Below are positions 53,286-62,844 of a DNA stretch of 64,000 nt, piece after piece (the stretch's first letter is position 1; each line of letters begins with the position of its first letter). Origin of the DNA: Verrucomicrobiota bacterium (GTDB taxonomy: Bacteria; Verrucomicrobiota; Kiritimatiellia; CAJWTS01); contig JAQBYD010000004.1 in NCBI GenBank assembly GCA_027623315.1, forward strand, positions 62,001-126,000. The letters are read 5' to 3'. A model generated the notes under the pieces. It was not told where the DNA came from and did no database searches. It saw nothing but the letters and a program-made list of their open reading frames with translations. The position numbers and the translations under genes are program-made.

Positions 53286-55057
53286 TCTCGTCGGAGCGGC
53301 CCATTCAGACGTTGCCCGATATCGTCACCAGGTTGGCCCGGCGGCGTCCCGTTGAATGCGTGATTGCGGCCCGTGAGCATGGGCAATGGACGCGAACCTC
53401 GACCGCGGACCTGCTTGCGGCCGTGCGCGACTTCAGCCTGGGGCTTCGCGAGTTGGGTCTTCGACCCGGACAAAAGGTCGGAATTCTCGCCGCACCATCG
53501 CCCTATTGGGTTATCGCGGACCTGGGAGTGATGATCGCCGGGGGCGTGAGCGTTCCGATCTTTTCGTCTGCCGCCGCCCGGCAGATCGAGTACCAGCAGG
53601 CGCACAGCGCGATGCGATACCTGGTTGTCGGCGGCGTGGCAAGTCGGCTCGCCGCTACGCCGATCACCGCGAAAGTGGAGCGCGTAATCGGGCATGGCCT
53701 GTCGAAGGATGCCGGGAACGGGATGGACTTTGAAGCGGTTCTACGCCGCGGCCGCCAGGCGGATCAGAAGGATCCGCACGCCTTCGACTGGTTGTGCGGT
53801 CGGGTCAGTCCGGATGACGTGGCCACCATCATCTACACGAGCGGCAGCACCGGGACTCCGAAAGGGGTCGCGCTGACGCACGGCAATCTCGCATCGCAGG
53901 TGACTGCCGCGGGGCAGCGTTTCGACCTGGATGAAGAGCATGACGTGGCCCTGAGTTTCCTGCCCCTCGCGCACGTGTTTGAGCGCATGATTCTGTACTT
54001 CTATTTGCAGAGCGGCGTGACGGTTCACTTTGCTGACAACATCAAGAACGTCGGCGAGTTGATGCGCGAGGTGAAGCCGACGGTCATGACCGTCGTGCCG
54101 CGGCTGCTGGAGAAAATCCATGACCGCATCGTGATCCAGGTTGAGGAAGCGCATGGCGTTCGCGGGCAGCTCGCGCGCTGGGCCCTGGCCAAGGCCGAGA
54201 CCCAGGCCGAAGCGAGGGCAGGGGATGCAATAGCAGATGCATTGATGTTTTCCAGGTTTCGCGAGGCGATGGGCGGACGTTTACGGATCGTCGTCAGCGG
54301 CGGAGCGGCGCTCTCCGAAGCGCTCTGTCGATTCTACTGGAACATTGGCGTGCCGCTTTACAACGGGTACGGATTGACCGAGTGCTCACCCGTCGTGTGC
54401 ACAAACTATCCCGCCGGGAACCGCATGGGATCGGTCGGGCGCCCTTTTCCGCATGTCGAGGTGCGAACCAATTCGCAGGGGGTTCTCGAGGTGCGCGGTC
54501 CCAACGTGATGCGTGGTTATCTCGACGATCCGGATGCGACCGCGGAGGTGACCACCGAGGACGGCTGGCTCGTGACCGGCGATATCGCATTGATTGACGA
54601 CGAAGGCTATGTTCAGATCACGGGACGGCTGAAGGAGATGTTCAAGACCTCGACGGGGAAGTACGTGTGCCCGATTCCGATCGAGCGTGAGCTTTGTCGG
54701 TCGCCCGTGGTGGACCAGGCGATGGTCGTGGCGGACGGCCGTCGCTTCGTGACGTCGTTGATCTTTCCGGACTATGACACGATCGCCTCGCGCCTCGGCG
54801 GCAAAGATGTCGACGACAAGGCTCTGAAGGACTACGTAAGCGGAGACGACTATGCCCGCGAGGTCCAGGAGGTCGTGGATCAGATGAATCACGACCTCAA
54901 CCGATGGGAGCGGGTTCAACGGTTCCGCGTCATCGCCGACGCACCGTCGACCGATAATCAGCAGCTTACGCCTACCGCGAAACTGCGCCGCCACATTATC
55001 GAAGACGTCTACAGCGCGGAAATCGACGAGATGTACCAGGGGGGACGGAGGTCATGA
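53282..55057 (+). CDS. fadD: Long-chain acyl-CoA synthetase (AMP-binding)
   Basis: 591 residues. The P-loop ATIIYTSGSTGTPKGVALTH, the A5 motif LYNGYGLTECSPVV, the A7/A8 motifs DGWLVTGDIALIDDEGYVQI and TGRLKEMFKTSTGKYVCP mark the ANL superfamily, FAA1-like branch. Forms acyl-CoA from free fatty acid, ATP and CoA at the membrane. Coupled to the thiolase gene by ATGA overlap. Supplies substrate for the enzymes encoded just downstream. Confidence 0.94.
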   Translation: MISSERPIQTLPDIVTRLARRRPVECVIAAREHGQWTRTSTADLLAAVRDFSLGLRELGLRPGQKVGILAAPSPYWVIADLGVMIAGGVSVPIFSSAAARQIEYQQAHSAMRYLVVGGVASRLAATPITAKVERVIGHGLSKDAGNGMDFEAVLRRGRQADQKDPHAFDWLCGRVSPDDVATIIYTSGSTGTPKGVALTHGNLASQVTAAGQRFDLDEEHDVALSFLPLAHVFERMILYFYLQSGVTVHFADNIKNVGELMREVKPTVMTVVPRLLEKIHDRIVIQVEEAHGVRGQLARWALAKAETQAEARAGDAIADALMFSRFREAMGGRLRIVVSGGAALSEALCRFYWNIGVPLYNGYGLTECSPVVCTNYPAGNRMGSVGRPFPHVEVRTNSQGVLEVRGPNVMRGYLDDPDATAEVTTEDGWLVTGDIALIDDEGYVQITGRLKEMFKTSTGKYVCPIPIERELCRSPVVDQAMVVADGRRFVTSLIFPDYDTIASRLGGKDVDDKALKDYVSGDDYAREVQEVVDQMNHDLNRWERVQRFRVIADAPSTDNQQLTPTAKLRRHIIEDVYSAEIDEMYQGGRRS

Positions 55058-56343
55058 AAGAGCGCCTGGCCATTATCGACGGGATTCGAACACCGCAATG
55101 CCGCGCCGGGGGTGTGCTGCGCGGATTCGGCGCAGACGATCTCGGTGCGATCGCGGTGAGAGAGTTGATGCTGCGCACCGCGTATCCCGAGAGCGATGTG
55201 GACGAATTGATCCTTGGTAACGTGGCCCAGCCGGTGCACGCCGCGAATATCGCGCGCGTCGTGGCTCTCAAGGCCGGTCTGCCGACGCACCTGATCGCGC
55301 ACACGGTGCATCGCAACTGTGCATCTGGAATGCAGGCGATCTCTTCAGCCGCCAACAAGATATTTTCCGGTGAGGCCGAGGTAATGATCGCCGCGGGAAC
55401 GGAGTCGATGAGCAACATTCCACTGCTCTATGGCCCTCAAATGACCAAGCTCTTCGCAAGCCTGGCCAGGGCCAAGACGCTGGGGCAGCGCCTCAAAGCG
55501 CTCAGCTCCTTTCGGTTTTCGTTCCTCAAGCCGATCGTGGGGCTCGAGAAGGGGCTGACCGATCCCGTGTGCGGAATGATTATGGGCCTGACCGCGGAAG
55601 TACTCGCCCGCGAATTTCAGATTCCGCGCGAAGAGCAGGACGCCTTTGCCTTGCTGAGCCATCAGCGTGCCGCCGCCGCGCGCGATGCGGGTCGCCTGGC
55701 CGAAGAAATCGTCCCCCTTCCCGTAGCGCCCAGGTATGAGCGTGTGCAGGAACATGACGACGGCATCCGCGACGATCAGACGCTCGAGGCTCTGGCCAAG
55801 TTGCGGCCGTATTTTGACCGGCAGACAGGTACGGTGACGGTCGGGAACGCCTGTTCGATCACCGATGGCGCAGCGGCCCTGCTGGTGATGAGCGAGTCCC
55901 GGGCCAAGTCCGAAGGGTTGGAGCCGCTGGGCTACGTGCGCGACTACGCTTATGCCGCCCTCGAGGGAAACCGCATGGGGCTGGGGCCGGTGTACGCCAC
56001 CTCGAAGCTGCTCGCGAAATCCGGAATGAAGATGAAGGACTTTAAGCTCGTGGAGATCAACGAAGCCTTTGCGGTGCAGGTGCTTGCCTGCCTGCGCGCC
56101 TTCGAGTCCAAGGAGTTCGCGAAGCAGTATCTCGATCGCAAGACGGCGCCCGGGGCCGTGGACCCCGAGTTGCTGAACGTCAACGGCGGCGCGGTCGCGC
56201 TCGGACATCCGGTCGGGGCCACGGGGACACGATTGGTCCTGACCGTACTCAAGGAACTTCGGCGCCGGAATCAAAACTGTGGGCTGGCCACGCTCTGCGT
56301 CGGCGGCGGGCAGGGCGCAGCGTTCGCACTGGAAGTCACCTGA
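55054..56343 (+). CDS. fadA: Acetyl-CoA acyltransferase (thiolase)
   Basis: 429 residues. Nucleophile Cys89 in HRNCASGMQAI, the His of GGAVALGHPVGATGTRL and the second Cys of TLCVGGGQGAAF form the active site. Length and the insertion RFSFLKPIVGLEKGLTDPVC suggest the FadI-like, longer type. Catalyses the last step of beta-oxidation. Overlaps the next gene at TGATG, so the two subunits of the oxidation complex are made together. Confidence 0.95.
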   Translation: MKERLAIIDGIRTPQCRAGGVLRGFGADDLGAIAVRELMLRTAYPESDVDELILGNVAQPVHAANIARVVALKAGLPTHLIAHTVHRNCASGMQAISSAANKIFSGEAEVMIAAGTESMSNIPLLYGPQMTKLFASLARAKTLGQRLKALSSFRFSFLKPIVGLEKGLTDPVCGMIMGLTAEVLAREFQIPREEQDAFALLSHQRAAAARDAGRLAEEIVPLPVAPRYERVQEHDDGIRDDQTLEALAKLRPYFDRQTGTVTVGNACSITDGAAALLVMSESRAKSEGLEPLGYVRDYAYAALEGNRMGLGPVYATSKLLAKSGMKMKDFKLVEINEAFAVQVLACLRAFESKEFAKQYLDRKTAPGAVDPELLNVNGGAVALGHPVGATGTRLVLTVLKELRRRNQNCGLATLCVGGGQGAAFALEVT

Positions 56344-58523
56344 TGAGTAGCGCGTGGACATTTCAAGAGGAGAGTTCAGGGCTTGGACACCTCACGTTCG
56401 ACACTCCCGAAATGAAGGTCAATGTCTTTACGGCCGAGGCCGTTGCTGAACTAAGCGATTTGCTGGAGGATCTGGCGAAACGGAATCTGAAGGCGCTGGC
56501 CATTTCCAGCGGGAAGTCCAGCTTCATCGCGGGCGCTGATATCAAGCTCCTGCGAACGGTGACAACCACGGCGGACGGAATCGAGAAGGCCAGGCTGGGG
56601 CAGAACGTTTTCGATAAACTGGCGGCACTCCCGTATCCCACCATCGTGTTCATTCACGGTGCCTGCATGGGTGGTGGATTGGAACTGGCGTTGGCGTGCG
56701 ACTATCGCGTCGTGAGCGATCACGCCAAGACGATCCTGGGCTTGCCGGAGGTGCAACTCGGGTTCATCCCGGGGTGGGGCGGCACGCAGCGTCTGCCGCG
56801 GTTGATCGGACTGGAAGCATCCTTGTCTATGATTTTGACCGGAAAGCCGGTTGCGGCGAAGAAAGCATTGAAGATAGGCCTGGCGCACGTGATGGTTGCG
56901 ACCGAATTCATGCAAGCGGAGATGGAACGCCTGTCCCAGGATCTTGCCGAGGGGCGTCCACCGCGGCTCTCGCGCCGGCCGCCGGGACTCGTGGCACGCC
57001 TGCGCAAAGCCGTGCTGGAGTCAACACCTCCGGGGCGCCACCTGCTGATCGGACAGGCGCGCAAGCGCCTGCTCGAGAAAACGAAGGGCCTCTACCCGGC
57101 GCCGCTGGCAGCACTCGACGTGCTTGAGGCGACGGCCACGGGAGACATCCAGGCCGGACTGCAGATGGAAGCCGAGGCCTTCGGGCGATTGATCGTGACC
57201 ACCGAGAGCCGCAACATGGTGCGGCTCTTCTTCATACGAGAGGCCTTAAAGAAGGAGAGTGGTGTGGAAACAGACGTGGAGGAGAAGCACGTTCAGCGTG
57301 CGGCGGTTGTCGGAGCCGGTGTGATGGGGGGCGGAATCGCATGGTTGATGAGTCATTGCGGAATCCCGGTGCGCCTCAAGGACATTGACTGGGATGCCGT
57401 GACGAAGGGCATGGCCACGGCGGCGAGCTACTACCAGCAGTTGGTACGCATCCGCAAGATGGTGCCTGACGAGGTGGCGCTCAAGATGCACCACATCTCC
57501 GGAACGACGGATTACCGTGGCGTAGAGTCCGCCGATCTCGTGCTGGAGGCCGTGGTCGAGAAGATGGCTGTGAAGCAGGCCGTACTCGCCGAGGTGGAGA
57601 ACGTGGTGTCGCCGCATGCCTTGATCGGGACGAATACGTCTTCGCTTTCCATTACCGAGATGGCCACGGCACTGAAGCACCCGGAGCGATTCGCAGGAAT
57701 GCATTTCTTCAACCCGGTCAACCGGATGCCACTCGTCGAAGTGATCCCGGGCGCCAAGACGGCACCGGCCACGATTGCGTCGTTCGTCGCCTTCGCGCGC
57801 CGCGTTGGCAAGACGCCCGTGGTGGTCGGCGATTGCCCCGGGTTTCTCGTGAACCGTATCCTGCTGCCGTACATCAATGAGTGCATTTGGATGTTACAGG
57901 AGGGGATTGCTGCCGAGCGAATTGATCGTCTGTTGTTTGATTTTGGAATGCCCATGGGGCCGATACGGCTCGCCGACGAAGTTGGGCTCGATGTCGGAGC
58001 CAAGGTGACGGACGTTCTGGAGGCGGGATACGGAGAGCGCATGCAGGTGGCGCCACTCCTGAAGCGCCTCGCCGCGGAGCCGGATACCACGGGCAAGAAG
58101 GCCGGGCGCGGGTTCTACGTCTACGAGGGCCGCAAAAAGAGTGTCAACCCTCGCGTGGACGCGCTGAGACTGGAACTCGCACGAGAGCATGCGCTTTCGG
58201 CGCGCGAGCTTGATGATCAGACCATCCTTCGAAGGGCAATCTATATCATGATCAACGAAGCCGCACGCTGCCTCGCCGAGTCCGTCGTTGAGAAGCCTGA
58301 CTATCTCGACATGGCGATGTTAATGGGGACCGGTTTCCCCGCGCACCACGGGGGCCTGCTCGCATATGCGGATACGGCGGGCATTCCAGGCGTGGTCGAG
58401 ACGCTGCGGCGGTTCGCGGAGGAATTCGGGCCACGCTTCGCGCCGTGCGAGCGGCTCGAAGAGATGGCAGCCGCGAAGACGCTGTTTTACAAGAAGAATG
58501 GAGGAACGGACAATGACGGATAG
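56343..58523 (+). CDS. fadJ: Fatty-acid oxidation complex alpha subunit (enoyl-CoA hydratase/3-hydroxyacyl-CoA dehydrogenase)
   Basis: 726 residues. The hydratase half has FIAGADIKLL, HGACMGGGLELALACDYRV and LPEVQLGFIPGWGGTQRLPR with the two catalytic Glu; the dehydrogenase half begins AAVVGAGVMGGGIAWLMSHC and includes HFFNPVNRMPLVEVIPG and GDCPGFLVNRILLPY. FadB and FadJ cannot be separated by eye. Makes enoyl- into 3-ketoacyl-CoA. Last codons overlap fadE by 11 bases. Confidence 0.95.
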   Translation: MSSAWTFQEESSGLGHLTFDTPEMKVNVFTAEAVAELSDLLEDLAKRNLKALAISSGKSSFIAGADIKLLRTVTTTADGIEKARLGQNVFDKLAALPYPTIVFIHGACMGGGLELALACDYRVVSDHAKTILGLPEVQLGFIPGWGGTQRLPRLIGLEASLSMILTGKPVAAKKALKIGLAHVMVATEFMQAEMERLSQDLAEGRPPRLSRRPPGLVARLRKAVLESTPPGRHLLIGQARKRLLEKTKGLYPAPLAALDVLEATATGDIQAGLQMEAEAFGRLIVTTESRNMVRLFFIREALKKESGVETDVEEKHVQRAAVVGAGVMGGGIAWLMSHCGIPVRLKDIDWDAVTKGMATAASYYQQLVRIRKMVPDEVALKMHHISGTTDYRGVESADLVLEAVVEKMAVKQAVLAEVENVVSPHALIGTNTSSLSITEMATALKHPERFAGMHFFNPVNRMPLVEVIPGAKTAPATIASFVAFARRVGKTPVVVGDCPGFLVNRILLPYINECIWMLQEGIAAERIDRLLFDFGMPMGPIRLADEVGLDVGAKVTDVLEAGYGERMQVAPLLKRLAAEPDTTGKKAGRGFYVYEGRKKSVNPRVDALRLELAREHALSARELDDQTILRRAIYIMINEAARCLAESVVEKPDYLDMAMLMGTGFPAHHGGLLAYADTAGIPGVVETLRRFAEEFGPRFAPCERLEEMAAAKTLFYKKNGGTDNDG

Positions 58524-60420
58524 CCAGATGCACCCATCGCATGATCCCGACATGGTCGTGGATACGTCCGGAATGAGCAACGACAAGCGCGCCGCCATGG
58601 AAGTCGCCGAAGCGGCCCGCGGAGGAATAGTGGAAGAGCCCAGCTTTGCGGGCGAAATGTTCGATGGGCGCTTTCGACCGGACCTGGTCTTTCCTTTCCC
58701 TCCCCAATCCGACGACGAGCGAAAGATCGGTGACGACTTGATTGAGCCGCTTTTCAAGTATCTCGAGACGCACCTCGATCCCGAGGAGGTCGACGAGACG
58801 CGGACCATTCCGCAGGCCGTGATCGACGAGATGGCACGCTTCGGTGTTTTCGCGATGAAGGTGCCGGCCGAGTATGGCGGGCTGGGGCTTTCGCAGGTCA
58901 ATTACAACCGGGTCATGATGCGTTTCGCATCCTTGTGTGGCAGTACGGCCGTGCTCGTGTCGGCGCACCAGTCGATCGGCGTACCGCAGCCGCTCAAGAT
59001 GTTCGGCACGGAAGCGCAGAAGAAGAAGTACTTTCCCCGCTTTCGTGAGGGCGCGATTTCGGCTTTTGCGCTTACCGAGCCGGACGTGGGCTCCGATCCG
59101 GCAAAGATGGCCACGACCGCAGTTCCTTCCGAGGATGGGTCGCACTACGTGTTGAACGGCGAGAAGCTGTGGTGCACCAACGGGCCCATCGCGGAGCTCC
59201 TCGTCGTGATGGCGAAGACGCCGCCCCGGATGGTACGCGGGCGTGAGAAGACACAGATCTCCGCGTTCATTGTGGAGGGGCAGTGGGATGGCATTGAGCA
59301 AGTGCACCGCTGCGACTTCATGGGGATCCGGGGCATCCAGAATGGATTGATGCGCTTCCGTGACGTGCGCGTGCCTGCGGAGAACCTGCTGGGGGAAGAG
59401 GGGAAAGGGCTCAAGCTCGCGTTGGCGACGCTGAACACGGGGCGCTTGACGATTCCGGCGGCGTGTACCGGCGCCGCCAAGCAGTGCCTGTCAATCGTGC
59501 GTCGATGGGGTGGCACGCGCACACAATGGGGATCGCCCGTCGGAAAGCACGAAGCAGGCCGGCAGAAGCTGGCCTATATCGCTGCCACAACGTTCGCCAT
59601 GGAAGCCATTACCTTCCTGGTCTCACACTGGGCCGACCGTGGGGACATGGACATTCGTATCGAAGCCGCCATGGCCAAGCTCTTCTGCAGCGAACATGCC
59701 TGGGATGTCGTCGACCAGACACTGCAACTTCGCGGCGGGCGCGGTTACGAGAAGGCGTCGTCGTTGGCGGCGCGCGGAGAAGAGCCGTTCCCGGTGGAGA
59801 GAATGATGCGCGAGATGCGGATCAACCGCATCATTGAAGGCACCACCGAGATTATGCACCTCTTCCTGGCCAGGGAAGCATTGGACCCGCATCTGCGCCT
59901 GGCCTCGGACCTGTTGAAGCGAGGCGTTCCCTTGTCTCGTAAGCTCGCTGCAGCCGGAAAACTGGTGAGGCACTACGCCGCCTGGTATCCGGCGCAATGG
60001 GTGAACGCATCGCTCTGGCGAACGCACAGCGAGGCCGGCGCGCTGGCCGGGCATGTGAAGTACGTCGATCGCACCTCGCATCGCCTGGCACGCGCACTCT
60101 TTCACGCCATGATGCGTCACCAGTCCCGGTTGGAACTCCGGCAGGTGCTCCTTGGGCAGCTCATTGACATCGGCACGGAGCTGTTCGCCATGTCGGCAAC
60201 ATGCAGTTACGCCCGCCACGAAGCACAGCGCCGTGGTGATCAAACCCCGATTGAAGTTGCCGACATCTTCTGCGTGGAGGCGCGCGGTCGAATTGAGAAT
60301 TCCTTCTCGCGAATCCATGGGAATGCGACGCGGCGCAATAATCGCTTCGCAAAACGCGTGCTCTCGGGAGATCTGAAGTGGATAGAGGAAGGTATCACCT
60401 GGATCGGCCAGGACGAGTGA
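58513..60420 (+). CDS. fadE: Acyl-CoA dehydrogenase
   Basis: 635 residues from ATG 58513 (GGAGGAACGGACA before it). N-terminal helical domain, then the FAD/acyl-CoA part with FALTEPDVGSDPAKMAT, NGEKLWCTNGPIAELLVVMA and the final flavoprotein motif LRGGRGYEKASSLAARGEEP, with the catalytic Glu expected in INRIIEGTTEIMHLFLA. A 150-residue C-terminal extension is typical of long-chain and VLCAD-like forms. First oxidation step of the pathway; needs an electron-transfer flavoprotein not found here. Confidence 0.94.
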   Translation: MTDSQMHPSHDPDMVVDTSGMSNDKRAAMEVAEAARGGIVEEPSFAGEMFDGRFRPDLVFPFPPQSDDERKIGDDLIEPLFKYLETHLDPEEVDETRTIPQAVIDEMARFGVFAMKVPAEYGGLGLSQVNYNRVMMRFASLCGSTAVLVSAHQSIGVPQPLKMFGTEAQKKKYFPRFREGAISAFALTEPDVGSDPAKMATTAVPSEDGSHYVLNGEKLWCTNGPIAELLVVMAKTPPRMVRGREKTQISAFIVEGQWDGIEQVHRCDFMGIRGIQNGLMRFRDVRVPAENLLGEEGKGLKLALATLNTGRLTIPAACTGAAKQCLSIVRRWGGTRTQWGSPVGKHEAGRQKLAYIAATTFAMEAITFLVSHWADRGDMDIRIEAAMAKLFCSEHAWDVVDQTLQLRGGRGYEKASSLAARGEEPFPVERMMREMRINRIIEGTTEIMHLFLAREALDPHLRLASDLLKRGVPLSRKLAAAGKLVRHYAAWYPAQWVNASLWRTHSEAGALAGHVKYVDRTSHRLARALFHAMMRHQSRLELRQVLLGQLIDIGTELFAMSATCSYARHEAQRRGDQTPIEVADIFCVEARGRIENSFSRIHGNATRRNNRFAKRVLSGDLKWIEEGITWIGQDE

Positions 60421-60451
60421 TTCCAGTTCATAGACTCTCCGGAGCCCGGCC

Positions 60452-62680
60452 ATGAACACGACCGAGGCACAGGACGCACAGGATGGGCCCGGTACGGTAG
60501 AGGATCCAGCGTCTCCGCGGGATAGCCTCTCGTGGCGCGCGACCGAGCGGGTCATGTCGGTTCTGAACCGGGTGCTGCGCGCCGATATCGTTTGCGAAGG
60601 GCTGGAGCACCTGTCGGACAAGCCATGTCTCTACGTGGTGAATCATTTCACACGGTTTGAGACCTTCATCATTCCGTACGTGCTCTACAAGCACACTGGC
60701 CGGGCGGTGCGTTCACTCGCGTATCACCAGCTTTTCAAAGGAAAGCTGGGCGAGTACCTGCAGTCGTTGGGAGGGGTTTCAACACGACATCCCGGCAAGA
60801 ACCGACTGATTATCGGAGACTTGATGGCGGGCCGCAGTAGTTGGGTGATCTTCCCCGAGGGCGCCATGGTTAAGAGTAAGCGGGTCATGGAGCGCGGCCG
60901 CTACTGGATTCGTCACCCCAAGCGCTCGGGGCCTCCACACACCGGTGCGGCGGTGTTGGCGTTAAAGGCCCAGTTTTCACGGAGTGCGTTTGCGCGAGCG
61001 CGAGAGCTTGGTCGTGCGGATCTCGTCCAGAACTATTGCGAGCGATACGGCCTGGAGGCAGACAAGGATCTCCCCGGTGAGGATATACAGATCGTTCCCG
61101 TTACCATTACCTACTACCCCTTGCGTCCGGGAAAGAATCTGCTCTCCAAGGTTGCCGGCTTCATCTTCAAAGGCCTTCCCCCGAATGTGATGGAAGAGCT
61201 CGTCGTTGAGGGCCAACTGCTCCTGTCGGACTCTGATATTACGGTCTACTTCGGCGAACCGATTAGTGTTGAGCAGTATGTGCGTCCGCTCGGACGACTT
61301 GCCCTCATGGCGCCGTTGGGCCGGCAGTTAACCGGGCGTGCGGACATGATCGCGACGTTGCAGCGCAAGCGCTTGACGCGGCGTTTCATGGGCGAGATCT
61401 ATAGCAATACGACCATTAATATCGATCATCTCTTCTGTGGCGCGCTGAGGGCGCGCCGCGATCCGCAGATCTCCGTCGAGGATTTCTGTCGGGCAATCTA
61501 CCTCTCCGCACTCGATGTCAGGCAGCTCGTGAATCGGCGGCTGCATGAGAGTCTTCGCAGCAAGCTTGTCACGATGTTGACCGACGACGTGCATCCGCCC
61601 ATCGAGGACATTTTTAAGCTGGCTGAAGACGAAGGGGTCGTTTCGCGGTCCGGCGGAGTTATGACCATCGACCAGGAAGCGCTGGAGGAGGAACACTCCT
61701 TTGATGACGTTCGAGTCAAGAACACGGCCATGGTGATCGCGAACGAGGTGCTTCCGCTTCGTCAGGTGTGCCGGATCCTCAAGGAGACGGTAAACCTCTC
61801 AACGCGAGAACTGCGCGAGCAGATCGCCGACGCACTATGTGCCCGCGACCAGGCCGTTTTCGGCGAGAATTATCACCGCTATTACGAAGAGGGAGCGTCG
61901 AAGCCTCCCGAGATTGGACGACCGTTTCTCCTGGAGGGGACCCGGCCCACCGGGATCGTGCTTTCGCACGGATACCTGGCGGCACCGCATGAGGTTCGCC
62001 CGCTCGCGGAATACCTGAACGGGCTCGGCTTCACGGTGTATGGCGTACGACTTGAAGGGCACGGGACCGCGCCTGCGCATCTACGCGACGTGACATGGGG
62101 AAATTGGTTATACTCCTACTACCGCGGGTACGCCGTGTTGCGGAATCTTTGCCCGGAGATCATCGTGGGCGGGTTTTCGACCGGGGGGCTGGTATCGTTG
62201 CTCACGGCCGCGAGAATGGGGCAGGCGGTCAAGGGGGTCTTCGCGATTAACGCGTCCCTGAGGTTGCGGGATATTCGCACCCGTTTCGTGGCTCCGTTCA
62301 TGTTCTGGACAGACATCCTGCAGAAGTTCGGGCGTGATTCGGAGGAAGACGAGTACGTCGAGCACCGCTCCGAGAACCCGAATATCAACTATTCGCGGAA
62401 CTATATCCATGGCATCCGCGAGCTGCAGAGATTGATCGGTGTATGCGAGGATGCGCTACCCTCCATCCGAATCCCAGCGCTGATCCTACAGGGACGAAAC
62501 GATCCTGCCGTGAATCCGCGCAGTGCCAAGTTGATCTTCGATGCGCTTGCTTCGCCGCAGAAGCAGCTGAAATGGATGGATTTTGATCGGCACGTGATCG
62601 TTCAGGGCGAGCGGAGAGACGAGGTCTTTCGTGAGATCGAGGCCTTTGTAGAGTCGGTCGCGACACCGCTTAGTGTGTAG
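60452..62680 (+). CDS. PlsC-like acyltransferase fused to alpha/beta-hydrolase
   Basis: 742 residues. Residues about 45-290 are an LPLAT acyltransferase: the active-site motif is NH65-FTRF-E70, with Glu where HX4D is usual, and motif III is VIFPEGAMVKSKR. A helical region of about 180 residues follows (DPQISVEDFCRAIYLSAL, SFDDVRVKNTAMVIANEV). Residues about 495-735 are a serine hydrolase with LSHGYLAAPHEVRPLAEYLN, nucleophile in GGFSTGGLVSLL, Asp in LQGRNDPAVNP and His in FDRHVIVQG. Follows fadE by 31 bases in the fatty-acid operon, so it may remodel acyl chains or hydrolyse esters to feed oxidation (inference). Confidence 0.88.
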   Translation: MNTTEAQDAQDGPGTVEDPASPRDSLSWRATERVMSVLNRVLRADIVCEGLEHLSDKPCLYVVNHFTRFETFIIPYVLYKHTGRAVRSLAYHQLFKGKLGEYLQSLGGVSTRHPGKNRLIIGDLMAGRSSWVIFPEGAMVKSKRVMERGRYWIRHPKRSGPPHTGAAVLALKAQFSRSAFARARELGRADLVQNYCERYGLEADKDLPGEDIQIVPVTITYYPLRPGKNLLSKVAGFIFKGLPPNVMEELVVEGQLLLSDSDITVYFGEPISVEQYVRPLGRLALMAPLGRQLTGRADMIATLQRKRLTRRFMGEIYSNTTINIDHLFCGALRARRDPQISVEDFCRAIYLSALDVRQLVNRRLHESLRSKLVTMLTDDVHPPIEDIFKLAEDEGVVSRSGGVMTIDQEALEEEHSFDDVRVKNTAMVIANEVLPLRQVCRILKETVNLSTRELREQIADALCARDQAVFGENYHRYYEEGASKPPEIGRPFLLEGTRPTGIVLSHGYLAAPHEVRPLAEYLNGLGFTVYGVRLEGHGTAPAHLRDVTWGNWLYSYYRGYAVLRNLCPEIIVGGFSTGGLVSLLTAARMGQAVKGVFAINASLRLRDIRTRFVAPFMFWTDILQKFGRDSEEDEYVEHRSENPNINYSRNYIHGIRELQRLIGVCEDALPSIRIPALILQGRNDPAVNPRSAKLIFDALASPQKQLKWMDFDRHVIVQGERRDEVFREIEAFVESVATPLSV

Positions 62681-62787
62681 CGATCGCGGAGTCTCGAGTT
62701 GCGAAGACGCGCTGCCGCCGTGGTTTCGGAATGCCAATACGCTGAAACTCGAACGTTTCGCTCCATTCCTGCATAACGTTTGCTGGC

Positions 62788-62815
62788 TTGCAGAATCCAA
62801 TTCCGTCCGTACAAT
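62788..62815 (+). promoter_or_regulatory. Predicted sigma-70 promoter of dprA
   Basis: TTGCAG (62788-62793) and TACAAT (62810-62815) with a 16-base spacer, 29 bases before the dprA start. The remaining bases after the fused acyltransferase gene hold nothing recognisable. Confidence 0.55.
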
Positions 62816-62844
62816 CATCCACTTTCAAACACAAGGGGAGTGTC

